Assembly (NCBI GenBank): GCA_040751775.1
Contig: JBFMGD010000018.1
Coordinates: 1-50,434 of the forward strand
Source: JBFMGD01 sp040751775
GTDB taxonomy: Bacteria > Bacillota > Dethiobacteria > DTU022
Length of the DNA: 50,434 bases
Reading direction: 5' to 3'
The notes beneath the pieces are model-generated. The model was not told the origin of the DNA. It made no database searches and saw nothing but the letters and a program-made list of their open reading frames with translations. This document shows positions 23,462 through 31,224 of the stretch, one piece after another; the first letter of the stretch is position 1, and each line of letters starts with the position of its first letter. The position numbers and the translations under genes were made by a program.

Positions 23462-24424
23462 ATGAGATTTAAATTTATTTTCAGCGTTACAGTGGTAATC
23501 ATGGCGCTGTCTTTTGTATGCGGCGCTACAGCGGCGTGGTTCTATACCGGTGCGGATGGCGGGGTAACGGTCTTTACTGCCGGAACCGTGCGGATTAGCC
23601 AACCGGTGGCTGTACAAAGCATGCCGGTACAAAATAGCGAGCAGAGTAGCTGTAGCTGCCGCTCAGTTACCTGGGAATTTGCCAATACCGGGAGCAAGCG
23701 GGCGTATATTCGGGTCCGGCCTGAAGCGACAGGAAGCGTTTTACCGATGATATACATAGCAATGAAAACTACGGTTGGTTGCGAAAGCGCCTGGGCTGAA
23801 GGGGAACGGATTCCCGGTTACAGCGGCCCTTCCTGGCATGGACGCTATTTTGCTTATCCTTTAGGCTTATATACCGAGACGGCACCCCTTGTAAAAGGGT
23901 TGGATTCAAACGGAAAAATCGTAGGTACCGTGGAAATATGGGACGACGACACAAAACTCTATTTCAATTTTAAAACACCGGGCGGCTTGAAGGATTACTA
24001 CATTTATGCGGGTTTGACCGTACCGCCTGGCGACGCTAAATTTTCATCCTACCCCTTTAAAGGTGAAGCTCTGCCCAGCTATAGTACTTACTTGCTTAAA
24101 ACCAGCTACATTTACGATTGCATGGGAGGCAATAAAGTTTACATCAGCACAATCAGCGCTTCATCTGTACCGGTAAAGATCACCCTGAGCCCGGCCAGCG
24201 AGCCCTTCTGGCGAAAGGGAAATGACGGCTGGTGGTACTACGGTAACTCGACGGGCCCGACTATCGTAAATCCGGAAAATGGGGTCAATATTTCTTTTGA
24301 CTTCTGCTTCGACGGAAGTGGTACCGACCTTTCTGTCTCCCTGCTGGCGGAGGCGATTCAGGTCACCAACGGCGCTATCAATTATACCTGGCCGTCACAC
24401 TACTGGTACCCTTTGCTAAATTAG
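23462..24424 (+). CDS. SipW-dependent TasA/camelysin-like surface protein 1
   Basis: 320 residues with a SipW-type signal (hydrophobic 5-22 then GATAAWFYTGAD and FTAGTV). The mature part is beta-rich, with an SSCSCRSVTWEFANTGS strand pair that matches the NTG-type strand of TasA/camelysin proteins, and an inserted region of about 150 residues rich in Tyr, Gly and Trp. It ends with an SLLAEAIQVTNGA helix shared with the two genes downstream (EAIQAS). ATG 23462, 14 bases after the fused peptidase, its likely processing enzyme. Confidence 0.8.
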   Translation: MRFKFIFSVTVVIMALSFVCGATAAWFYTGADGGVTVFTAGTVRISQPVAVQSMPVQNSEQSSCSCRSVTWEFANTGSKRAYIRVRPEATGSVLPMIYIAMKTTVGCESAWAEGERIPGYSGPSWHGRYFAYPLGLYTETAPLVKGLDSNGKIVGTVEIWDDDTKLYFNFKTPGGLKDYYIYAGLTVPPGDAKFSSYPFKGEALPSYSTYLLKTSYIYDCMGGNKVYISTISASSVPVKITLSPASEPFWRKGNDGWWYYGNSTGPTIVNPENGVNISFDFCFDGSGTDLSVSLLAEAIQVTNGAINYTWPSHYWYPLLN

Positions 24425-24434
24425 ATATTGATGC

Positions 24435-24453
24435 GCCCGCCGCGGCGGCGGGC
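24435..24453 (+). terminator. GC-rich hairpin after surface protein 1
   Basis: GCCCGCC-GCGGC-GGCGGGC, a perfect 7-bp GC stem without a T run. It could be a weak terminator or an mRNA-stabilising structure. Confidence 0.4.
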
Positions 24454-24544
24454 AAATGTAGCAAGCAAATTACTTAAGGAGGTGAGGCCCCGGTAGAAAA
24501 CTGATTCCAAAACGACGGAAAAACCTGCTGCAGTTTAGTTGGTA

Positions 24545-24628
24545 AACGATAAAGGCAAACCTGCCGCAAGGCAGTGACGCAAAGCTAAAGGGCCTTTCAA
24601 CGGAAAGGCAGCCTGGCCGCCGAAAGAT
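24545..24628 (+). ncRNA. Cyclic di-GMP-I riboswitch (first copy)
   Basis: Carries the conserved GEMM-I core: AAAGGCAAACC (24551-24561), P2 CTGCC-GCAA-GGCAG with a GNRA tetraloop, GTGACGCAAAGC, and a P3 stem built from GCCTTTC-AACG-GAAAGGC ending GCCTGGCCGCCGAAA. The base before GGC is as in c-di-GMP rather than cGAMP binders. A closing P1 stem is not evident, and no terminator or sequestered ribosome site is visible before the gene at 24660. It may be a degenerate copy or act by a less obvious route. Confidence 0.85.
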
Positions 24629-24659
24629 GAAAAATAAATACAAAATGGAGGCATAAAGC

Positions 24660-25280
24660 ATGAACCGCAAAATCCTTTTCAGTGTCCTGATTATTGTGTT
24701 AAGCCTGGCGGCGATCGGCGGCGCCACCGCGGCCTGGTTTACCGCGTCTGCCGATCCGATTGAAAACGTCTTTACAGCGGGAACGGTTAGCATTGCCGCG
24801 AACGAAACCGTCTTAACGCAAGGTTTTGTTTTTGGCAATTGGAACCCGGGCGACTGCGTGGATAAACAGTTCACTATTACCAACACCGGCACCAAGGGTA
24901 TTTACCTGCGGGGCCGCCTGGTCGGCCAGTGGTATGAAAAAGTAAGCGGCGAGTGGGTGCCCTGGACCCCGCCGGCGAATGTGGTTACCATAGCGCCGGC
25001 TGCCGGCGAGAGCAACTGGCAAGAACTTGGCGGTTATTGGTACTACAAAGAAGGCCGGGTCACAGGAACCTATGGCGGCGTCCCGGGGGGAACGGCAACC
25101 TTTACAATCAGGGTCTGCCTGGACGGGCCGGCCACAACCAACGTGTTCCAGGGGAAGCAGTTTAAGCTGCTCACAACCTTCGAGGCAATCCAGGCTTCCA
25201 ACAACGCTTCGGCTAGTGAACCCGGTTGGCTGGTTAATTATGATCCAGTCGCCAAGTTATGGTCTGCTGTTACCCCGTAA
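24660..25280 (+). CDS. SipW-dependent TasA/camelysin-like surface protein 2
   Basis: 206 residues, the most typical member here: signal helix (about 4-20), GGATAAWFTASADPIENVFTAG cleavage region, GNWNPGDCVDKQFTITNTGTK strand block, then a beta-rich body ending VCLDGPATTNVFQGKQF and FEAIQAS. Family members form surface fibres or cell-envelope components after SipW cleavage. The start is ATG 24660 with ATGGAGG upstream. A c-di-GMP riboswitch lies in its leader. Confidence 0.85.
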   Translation: MNRKILFSVLIIVLSLAAIGGATAAWFTASADPIENVFTAGTVSIAANETVLTQGFVFGNWNPGDCVDKQFTITNTGTKGIYLRGRLVGQWYEKVSGEWVPWTPPANVVTIAPAAGESNWQELGGYWYYKEGRVTGTYGGVPGGTATFTIRVCLDGPATTNVFQGKQFKLLTTFEAIQASNNASASEPGWLVNYDPVAKLWSAVTP

Positions 25281-25321
25281 ACCGGGGTGACCGGTCACAA
25301 TATTGCCGTTTATTGAAATCA

Positions 25322-25350
25322 GGGGACAGGGTCCCCCCTGTCCCTGACAA
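25322..25350. repeat. GGGACAGGG palindrome with TGACAA tail (copy 2)
   Basis: GGGGACAGGGTCCCCCCTGTCCC (two arms around TCC) at 25322-25344, followed by TGACAA at 25345-25350. Confidence 0.55.
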
Positions 25351-25364
25351 TTGGATTGGTGTCA

Positions 25365-26105
25365 ATGCAAATGAAAAAACAAATCAGTAGAATAATATTC
25401 TTGGGAGCATTCCTGGTTTTGGCCGGCCTGGTGCTGCTGGTGCAGCCGTATTACACCATGGCCGTGGTGGAAAACGACGACCACCCGTGCCGGATTGCGC
25501 TTGACCCATGGGATCTTTTATTTGAACTGGGCAACCTGAATCCGGGCGACAGCATTGAACGCAGTATCACCGTAACCAAGGTCGGCAAGGCTTCGGCCAA
25601 TCTTTTTTTAACCTGGGATTGGGTGGACGGAGAACCTGTACTGGGCGAACCGGGCAGTCTTTTCGAGCAACTGGTCCTGGTAATCAGATGCGAGGGTCGG
25701 GAGCTTTATCGCGGCCCGATGAGTGAAGGCTACGTGACCGGCGAAGTGCCGGCCAAAGCGGATGCACTGAACATCAGCCAACTGCTCGGCAGGGTGATGG
25801 CGTACGGTGACGTGCTCCGGCTGGATTTTATGGTGCTGCTTCCGGGTGCTGAAACCGGTAATGAGTTCCAGGGATCCACCTTAACTACGGAGCTGGTCTT
25901 TTATACGATTTGCTCCAATGAAATTATCATTCCACCGGAACCGCCGTCAGTGGATCCGCCGGTGATCATAATCCCTCCGCAAAAGCCGAAGCAAAACCCG
26001 CCGCTGCCGCGGACCAGAGGGCTTTCGATCGCTATACTAATATGCGGGCTGGTGCTGCTTGGTACAGGTCTGGTACTCCGCCGGAGGCTATCAACTGCTG
26101 AATGA
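25365..26105 (+). CDS. Exported surface protein with LPxTG-like C-terminal anchor
   Basis: About 246 residues: a signal helix (about 8-28), a beta-rich domain with the LGNLNPGDSIERSITVTKVG strand block shared with the TasA-like neighbours and a GNEFQGSTL motif, a Pro-rich spacer (PPEPPSVDPP), then LPRTRG, a hydrophobic helix and an RRR tail. That end resembles a sortase signal but is not a strict LPxTG. ATG 25365 or 25371 are the likely starts; the ribosome site is poor. It may be the cell-wall or membrane anchor for the fibre proteins. Confidence 0.75.
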   Translation: MQMKKQISRIIFLGAFLVLAGLVLLVQPYYTMAVVENDDHPCRIALDPWDLLFELGNLNPGDSIERSITVTKVGKASANLFLTWDWVDGEPVLGEPGSLFEQLVLVIRCEGRELYRGPMSEGYVTGEVPAKADALNISQLLGRVMAYGDVLRLDFMVLLPGAETGNEFQGSTLTTELVFYTICSNEIIIPPEPPSVDPPVIIIPPQKPKQNPPLPRTRGLSIAILICGLVLLGTGLVLRRRLSTAE

Positions 26106-26136
26106 GCGTGTTTTAAATAATTAGGGAGGCAAAAAG

Positions 26137-27183
26137 ATGTTTCGCTTAAAGATTGTGCTTAGCCTTGTGGCGATTGTATTGACCATTGCACTGGTGGGAG
26201 CGGCCACGATGGCCTGGTTTACGGCTGCCACCGATCCGATCGAAAATACCTTTACCGCGGGGACGGTAGCGATCAGCGCCGGCCGGCAGGCCGGTGTCGG
26301 TAAAATTGTCGAGGGTAACTGGAACCCCGGCGACTGCCGGGAACTGCGTTTGTGCGTGTTAAACGAGGGCAGCAAGAGCACCGTGATCCGCGCCAGGCTG
26401 CTGGGACGCTGGAGCCCCGGCGCGCTGCGCTTGCTGGTGATCTATACCGGGCAGAATATCCAGCTCCTGGCGATCGAGTGGGATTCCACCTGCAAAGGAT
26501 ACACTGGTACGGACGGCCCCATTGCCACCGGCGACTTTAACGTGGCCTACCCCGGTACCGTGTCCTATATAAACGGTAAATTTCGCAACTTAAGTAATCT
26601 GGACTGGCTGGAAAATAACGTAATCTATGCCACCTGGTGTGTTGACAAGAATACGACTATCGGCACCGGCTGGCATAACGGCGTGCAGGTTTTTGATCCG
26701 TTTTGCAATGAAGACTGGTATGATGAAGTGGCCACTCAGAGCCGGTGGGAAGCGATACCGTGGGATAAAATCGAATATATTATCAATCAGGATTACTTGA
26801 GCCGGGGTTATGCAAAGAATGATATCCAGGACGCCATCTGGTATTACACCAACGGTATTACAGTTAGCGGTAATGCCCAGGAAATAGTCGGCGATGCCGA
26901 AGCCTACACATACCTTTCCACAGACAATGTTAGATTGACTCCCGGAGCCGGGTGGGAGCCAGGCCCGGGTGGCTACTGGTATCACATTGCACCGGTGCCC
27001 GGCACTTTTAGCGGCGCAAGCGAGGCGGAGCGCACGATTTGCCTCTCGGTAAACGTTTGCCTGGACGGACTTTCCACCGGTAACGAATACCAGGGTGCCC
27101 AGTACTGGCTCTCAGCTTTATTTGAAGCAATACAGGCTTCTCACGGTGCCGCGCAGAACGAATGGGGATGGCCGGTAGAATAA
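26137..27183 (+). CDS. TasA-like surface protein with inserted Cys-Gln thioester domain
   Basis: 348 residues. The ends match the other TasA-like proteins: signal, GAATMAWFTAATDPIENTFTAGTV, GNWNPGDC; and at the end VCLDGLSTGNEYQGAQ and FEAIQAS. Between them (about 95-260) is an insert with the two marks of thioester domains (TED/TQXA): Cys168 in YATWCVDKNT and Gln231 in DIQDAIWYYTNG. Such domains form an internal Cys-Gln thioester and bind covalently to host or partner surfaces. Start ATG 26137 after GGGAGG. The domain call rests on motif reading. Confidence 0.75.
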   Translation: MFRLKIVLSLVAIVLTIALVGAATMAWFTAATDPIENTFTAGTVAISAGRQAGVGKIVEGNWNPGDCRELRLCVLNEGSKSTVIRARLLGRWSPGALRLLVIYTGQNIQLLAIEWDSTCKGYTGTDGPIATGDFNVAYPGTVSYINGKFRNLSNLDWLENNVIYATWCVDKNTTIGTGWHNGVQVFDPFCNEDWYDEVATQSRWEAIPWDKIEYIINQDYLSRGYAKNDIQDAIWYYTNGITVSGNAQEIVGDAEAYTYLSTDNVRLTPGAGWEPGPGGYWYHIAPVPGTFSGASEAERTICLSVNVCLDGLSTGNEYQGAQYWLSALFEAIQASHGAAQNEWGWPVE

Positions 27184-27298
27184 GTTTATTGACACCATGT
27201 GGGGGATATCTAAAAAAAATTTATTTTTTGCAAAATAAATGCAGGAACTTGCTCTACTGTAGAGAATAGGTTTTTAGAGCAATATAAATTACATATCT

Positions 27299-27437
27299 GA
27301 CCGACAAGGGCAAACCTGCCGAAAGACAGGGACGCAAAGCCAAGGGTCTAAGGTCCATTCAAGGACTATGATGGCCGGGCCGCCGAAACAGGTATAAAGA
27401 TACCTTGTCGGTCCCTCAGTTAAGTCTAAGGAGGGAC
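27299..27437 (+). ncRNA. Cyclic di-GMP-I riboswitch with translational switch (second copy)
   Basis: The core AAGGGCAAACC (27306-27316), P2 capped by GAAA, GGGACGCAAAGCC (27329-27341) and P3 ending GGCCGGGCCGCCGAAA match GEMM-I. P1 is an exact pair, GACCGACAAGG (27299-27309) with CCTTGTCGGTC (27403-27413). GTCCCTC (27411-27417) can instead pair with GAGGGAC (27431-27437), which holds the ribosome site of the gene starting at 27444. The two pairings overlap at 27411-27413, so ligand-stabilised P1 should free translation: an ON switch by inference. Confidence 0.9.
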
Positions 27438-27443
27438 TTTTGC

Positions 27444-28550
27444 ATGAAGAAAACATTTCGAATAATCAGATCTATTGCCGTCTGTTGTTTGGTGCTTGGC
27501 TTGCTGGGAATGGTAGTTTTCGCCGAACGTTCGGAGACTCCGACATCGCCGGCTCAACTGGAAAATAAAACAGAAATGACCCTGCCGGAAAACGCAATGA
27601 TGGCCGCCGGGCAAGAGCAACTGGAAGCATCCGGTTCTGCCGCTGAGAATTCATCGGAAACAGCGTTCGTACAAGAGAAGAGCGGTCAGAACGATTCGGA
27701 TCAGAATGAACCGGATGCTGAAAGAGAGCCCTCACCGGTAGGCACCGGCTCTGAAACTGCGAGTTTAAACACAAATCCGGCGCCCGTAAATAATAGTCCT
27801 ACCGACCCATCGCCGGTTCAACACCCGCCGGCTGCCGCGCCTTCACCGCCGAGCCAGCCGCCTTCACCGCCGAGCCAGCCGGCTTCACCGCCGCCCGCCG
27901 CGCCAGTGACATATGTCTGGGGCGGCAGCCACACGTTTCAATTCCGAGCCGAAGTTCAGGTAACCAATACCGGTTCCGATCTAGCTCAGGGTGTCGTGGT
28001 TCACCTGCCGATGTTGGAAAACAGCTCGCCTTACCAAAACACCGTTTTGCAATCCACAAATTATGCGGTAGTTTCGACTTCCGGCCGTGTCAGCAGTTTC
28101 AATATCGGAGATTTGCAGCCGCAGGAAACAAAAGTCCTGACAGTGGATTATACCATTACCGTTCGTCCGGTATCGATTAACTCCACCAACGCTACAGTTG
28201 ATAAAGCCCGGCAGGCATACAATCAATTTGCGGGCAGCGGCAATTGTCTTACCTTGGCAACCGGTTTCGTCAACAAATGCCGGGAGCTCGGTTTGACCGC
28301 GCGCGTGGTCAACGGTTTCACGAGGCCGCAGCGGGCTCATATGACCGCCGGTTCTTTGCAAGGTTACCGGCACAGTTGGGGCGAATTTTTCGTGGACGGC
28401 CTTGGTTGGGTACCTGTTGATTTAACCTTCCAGTATTTTGGTAATTTCCCGTACGCGTCTCATATCGTGGAGACATACTCCGATCAGTCTATCCGGGTTA
28501 ACTACCTGGGCGGTACACTAAGCGTAAATTGGCAGAATAGAGTGTTGTAA
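27444..28550 (+). CDS. Exported transglutaminase-like protein under c-di-GMP riboswitch
   Basis: 368 residues: signal peptide (about 5-27), a long disordered Ser/Glu/Asn-rich region, a Pro-rich spacer (SPPSQPPSPPSQ, about 130-150), an immunoglobulin-like beta domain with VTNTGSDLAQGVVVHLP, then a transglutaminase core with Cys268 (GSGNCLTL), His310 (YRHSWGE) and Asp326 (WVPVDLT). The core may crosslink or cleave surface peptides. ATG 27444 sits seven bases after GGAGGGAC; the upstream in-frame start lies inside the riboswitch. It closes the surface island. Confidence 0.88.
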   Translation: MKKTFRIIRSIAVCCLVLGLLGMVVFAERSETPTSPAQLENKTEMTLPENAMMAAGQEQLEASGSAAENSSETAFVQEKSGQNDSDQNEPDAEREPSPVGTGSETASLNTNPAPVNNSPTDPSPVQHPPAAAPSPPSQPPSPPSQPASPPPAAPVTYVWGGSHTFQFRAEVQVTNTGSDLAQGVVVHLPMLENSSPYQNTVLQSTNYAVVSTSGRVSSFNIGDLQPQETKVLTVDYTITVRPVSINSTNATVDKARQAYNQFAGSGNCLTLATGFVNKCRELGLTARVVNGFTRPQRAHMTAGSLQGYRHSWGEFFVDGLGWVPVDLTFQYFGNFPYASHIVETYSDQSIRVNYLGGTLSVNWQNRVL

Positions 28551-28573
28551 AAAAGATCATCGTCACCCCTCTA

Positions 28574-28603
28574 AAGTCCCCCGATCTCAGGAAAGGGGGA
28601 CTT
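28574..28603 (+). terminator. Hairpin after the transglutaminase gene
   Basis: AAGTCCCCC (28574-28582) pairs perfectly with GGGGGACTT (28595-28603). There is no T run, so it may be a weak terminator. Confidence 0.5.
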
Positions 28604-28630
28604 ACTGGTTTGCGGTGCATAAAAAAGCCG

Positions 28631-28667
28631 CCCCTGGTAGAGAATTTCAACCGGGGGTAATTTTTTT
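28631..28667 (+). terminator. Hairpin with T run at the start of the PBP gene
   Basis: CCCCTGGT (28631-28638) pairs with ACCGGGGG (28650-28657, one mismatch), followed by TAATTTTTTT. It looks like a terminator, but its 3' arm is also the only ribosome site for the TTG at 28666, so it may control that gene. Confidence 0.5.
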
Positions 28668-30297
28668 GAGTTATTTATCCTGTCAAAGAAGAATTATGTA
28701 TTTACTGTTTATTTTATCTGTCTGTTTCCTGTGGTTAGTCGTCAGGCTTTTTCAGGTACAGGTTCTTAAGAGTTCCGCTCTTTCACAGGAAGCGGTTCAA
28801 CAGCGCCTGCAAAGCACAGTACTTTTGGATAATCGCGGTAATATCCAGGCTCGTGACGAGCGCTCTTTACTGGACGGCCGTCTTGAGATCGGGCTGCTCG
28901 CTTTTCCGGGCCAGTACCGGGGGCGTGAGGCTGAAATTATCAGCAGCCTTACCTCAATCCAGGGGATTGAACAGATTAACACACCCCCGCACGGCATGCT
29001 TCCTTTTTGGATCACCCCTGCGCTTAATCAAAAGATATCACCGGTTTTCACGTCGCTTCCCGGATTGATTCCTGTTTCGAAGATGGAACGTTACGGACCC
29101 GGCGCTCTTGCCGCCCATGTGGTCGGTTATCTCCGGGAAAGCGAGGGCAGGGGTGTCAGCGGGCTTGAGTTGGCTTTTGACCGGGAGCTGTCCATGGGGC
29201 AGCGGACTGTTCTGGCGGCGGTGGTTGACGGGCACAGCCGGCTTATTCCCGGTATCGGTTACCGGATCCGCCGGGCTGAATTTTATTCCAGCAATGTTGT
29301 CACTACGATCGATCTGGACTTGCAACGGGCAGTGGAACAAATTATGGACCGGCGGATCAGGCAGGGGGCTGTGGTGGTGCTGAATCCCTCGAACGGTGAT
29401 ATTTTAGCCATGGCCAGCCGTCCCGGCTTTAACGCCGCTTCCCTGACCGTACACCTGCAGCAGGATCAGGATTCACTAATTAACCGCGCGCTTTGGGAAT
29501 ACCAGCCCGGTTCTATATTCAAAATTGTTGTTGCCGCCGCGGCCTTGGAAGAAGATCTCGTTGGCCTTTTCGATACCTTTTTCTGTCCGGGCGGGGTGAC
29601 GGTGGACGGACTCTATATCCCCTGTTCCAATCTGCATCACGATCAGGAAATCACCCTTGTGGAAGCGTTCGCGCATTCGTGCAATACTGCATTTATCAGG
29701 CTGGCGCTTGAACTGGGCCCGGAGAAGATTTATCAGTACGCCCGCAGTCTTGGATTCGGTGAGGTGACCGGGCTGCCGATCGGCGAAAGAGCCGGTTACC
29801 TGCCCGCGGTCGCGGAGATGGCCGGTGCGCGCACGCAGGCCAATACCGCGATCGGCCAGGGACCGGTTCAGACCACACCGCTCCAGGTGGCCGCGGTCAT
29901 GGCGCTTATCGCCAACGGAGGCCGTGAAATCCAGCCCCGCTTGGTTCTGGCTCTAACCGATGCGTATGGCCGCGAGATCAGAACCTTCTCACCAAGGCGC
30001 GGTCAAAATGTACTCAGTTTTTCCACGGTTAACAAGCTAAAATATCTGCTCCAGGCGGTTGTAGCAGAAGGAACAGGCCGTCCGGCCGGAACAACGCAGG
30101 CGATGCTCGGAGCGAAGACCGGTACCGCGCAAAGCGGCCGCCTTCGGGATGGGCGGGAGGTGCTCAATCACTGGATCGCCGGCCTCTACCCGCTTGAGAA
30201 AACGCGGGCGGCAATCGTTGTCTTCGCCGATGACCTGCGGGAAGGAACGGTATCCGATGTCTTCGGTGCGATCGCGTCTTACCTCGAACAACAGTAG
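28666..30297 (+). CDS. Class B penicillin-binding protein (transpeptidase)
   Basis: Peptidoglycan DD-transpeptidase, about 543 residues: one N-terminal transmembrane helix (about 10-32), a PBP dimer domain with GALAAHVVGYLRESEGRGVSGLE, and the transpeptidase domain with Ser283-x-x-Lys286 (PGSIFKI), S338-C-N and K484-T-G. It resembles PBP2/SpoVD/FtsI-type enzymes; which of these is not clear. TTG 28666 has GGGGG upstream; a longer frame from 28615 would cross a hairpin and is less likely. Confidence 0.88.
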   Translation: MSYLSCQRRIMYLLFILSVCFLWLVVRLFQVQVLKSSALSQEAVQQRLQSTVLLDNRGNIQARDERSLLDGRLEIGLLAFPGQYRGREAEIISSLTSIQGIEQINTPPHGMLPFWITPALNQKISPVFTSLPGLIPVSKMERYGPGALAAHVVGYLRESEGRGVSGLELAFDRELSMGQRTVLAAVVDGHSRLIPGIGYRIRRAEFYSSNVVTTIDLDLQRAVEQIMDRRIRQGAVVVLNPSNGDILAMASRPGFNAASLTVHLQQDQDSLINRALWEYQPGSIFKIVVAAAALEEDLVGLFDTFFCPGGVTVDGLYIPCSNLHHDQEITLVEAFAHSCNTAFIRLALELGPEKIYQYARSLGFGEVTGLPIGERAGYLPAVAEMAGARTQANTAIGQGPVQTTPLQVAAVMALIANGGREIQPRLVLALTDAYGREIRTFSPRRGQNVLSFSTVNKLKYLLQAVVAEGTGRPAGTTQAMLGAKTGTAQSGRLRDGREVLNHWIAGLYPLEKTRAAIVVFADDLREGTVSDVFGAIASYLEQQ

Positions 30298-30304
30298 GAA
30301 GCAT

Positions 30305-30360
30305 GGGGACGGTTCTTTTGCTTCCTTCTCAGTCATTGAAGAACCGTCCCCATGACAACG
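30305..30360. repeat. GGGGACGGTTCTT inverted repeat with TGACAACG tail (copy 3)
   Basis: GGGGACGGTTCTT (30305-30317) and AAGAACCGTCCCC (30339-30351) are perfect 13-bp inverted arms, followed by TGACAACG (30353-30360), itself part of the palindrome GACAACGTTGTC. Confidence 0.65.
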
Positions 30361-30388
30361 TTGTCAGCAGAACCATACCCATGACAAA

Positions 30389-30420
30389 AAAAGGGCTGCC
30401 CCTTTTGGGACAGCCCTTTT
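30389..30420. terminator. Bidirectional terminator between PBP and formate dehydrogenase genes
   Basis: AAAAGGGCTG (30389-30398) and CAGCCCTTTT (30411-30420) form a perfect stem with A and T runs on both sides, so it can end transcription from the PBP gene (+) and from the fdh operon (-). Confidence 0.88.
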
Positions 30421-30441
30421 GCTCATGCAAAACAAGCTGAA

Positions 30442-31221
30442 CTAACTATTGTTGGTTTCCTTGGTGGATTCGCTCTTGTTGATCCAGAGAGCGAAGACCA
30501 TAGCCAGCACCACGGCGGCCCGAACCGGTTTGAAGACAAGGTCCCAGATATGGGCGGCGGTGCGGATGCGCGGGTTCTCCGGCAGGCCGTACTTGGCCTC
30601 GGCTCCATCCAGGCCGTCTTTCAAGATATACATCATGGCCAGGCCATCCAGCTCTTCTAGGCCGTAGACTACAGCCTTGCTGTTGCCTGCTTTCCGCAGC
30701 GCTGCCAGCCGCCGCTTGGCCAGATCGATCATTTCCGATCGGCCGCCATAGGTGATGGCGCCGGTTGGGCAGGCTTTGGCGCAGGCGGGAGACATGCCGG
30801 CTGAGACCCGGTCATAGCAGAAGGTGCACTTCCGGGCCACGTTGGCCGCCTGGTCAAAACCGATCACGTTGAAGGTACAGTTGGCGGCGCAGTAGTTGCA
30901 GCCAATGCACTTATTCTGGTCAATTTTGACCGTGCCGTATTCGGTATGAGAGATAGCGCTGGCCGGGCAGACCTTGATACAGGCAGCGTCGGTACAGTGC
31001 ATGCAGCCGAGCTTGGTAAAGGTCCAGCGGTCTTTGCCGTCGCTTTCATACTCCCGGAAGGCGATTTTGGTCCAGGTGATCGGAGAAAAACGGGACGGGT
31101 TTTCATAGGTCCCGTTGAACTGAGTATTCTCCGCCGGAAGCTGGTTCCACTGCTTGCATGCAACCTGGCAGGCCCGGCAGCCGATACATTTGGAGTTATC
31201 GATCAGCATCGTTTTTTTCAT
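30442..31221 (-). CDS. fdhB: Formate dehydrogenase iron-sulfur subunit FdhB (HybA-like)
   Basis: 259 residues. Four [4Fe-4S] Cys motifs in the DMSO-reductase-family beta-subunit order (CIGCRACQVAC, CMHCTDAACIKVCP, CIGCNYCAANC, CTFCYDRVSAGMSPACAKACP), then a C-terminal transmembrane helix (about 228-247, ending WINKSES). It has no signal peptide, so it would be exported with Tat-tagged FdhA. It should pass electrons from FdhA to the membrane. It starts four bases after the fdhA stop behind AAGGAAGGTGG. No cytochrome b subunit follows; RnfD/RnfC are the only membrane partners in the operon. Confidence 0.92.
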   Translation of the reverse strand: MKKTMLIDNSKCIGCRACQVACKQWNQLPAENTQFNGTYENPSRFSPITWTKIAFREYESDGKDRWTFTKLGCMHCTDAACIKVCPASAISHTEYGTVKIDQNKCIGCNYCAANCTFNVIGFDQAANVARKCTFCYDRVSAGMSPACAKACPTGAITYGGRSEMIDLAKRRLAALRKAGNSKAVVYGLEELDGLAMMYILKDGLDGAEAKYGLPENPRIRTAAHIWDLVFKPVRAAVVLAMVFALWINKSESTKETNNS

Positions 31222-31224
31222 CTG

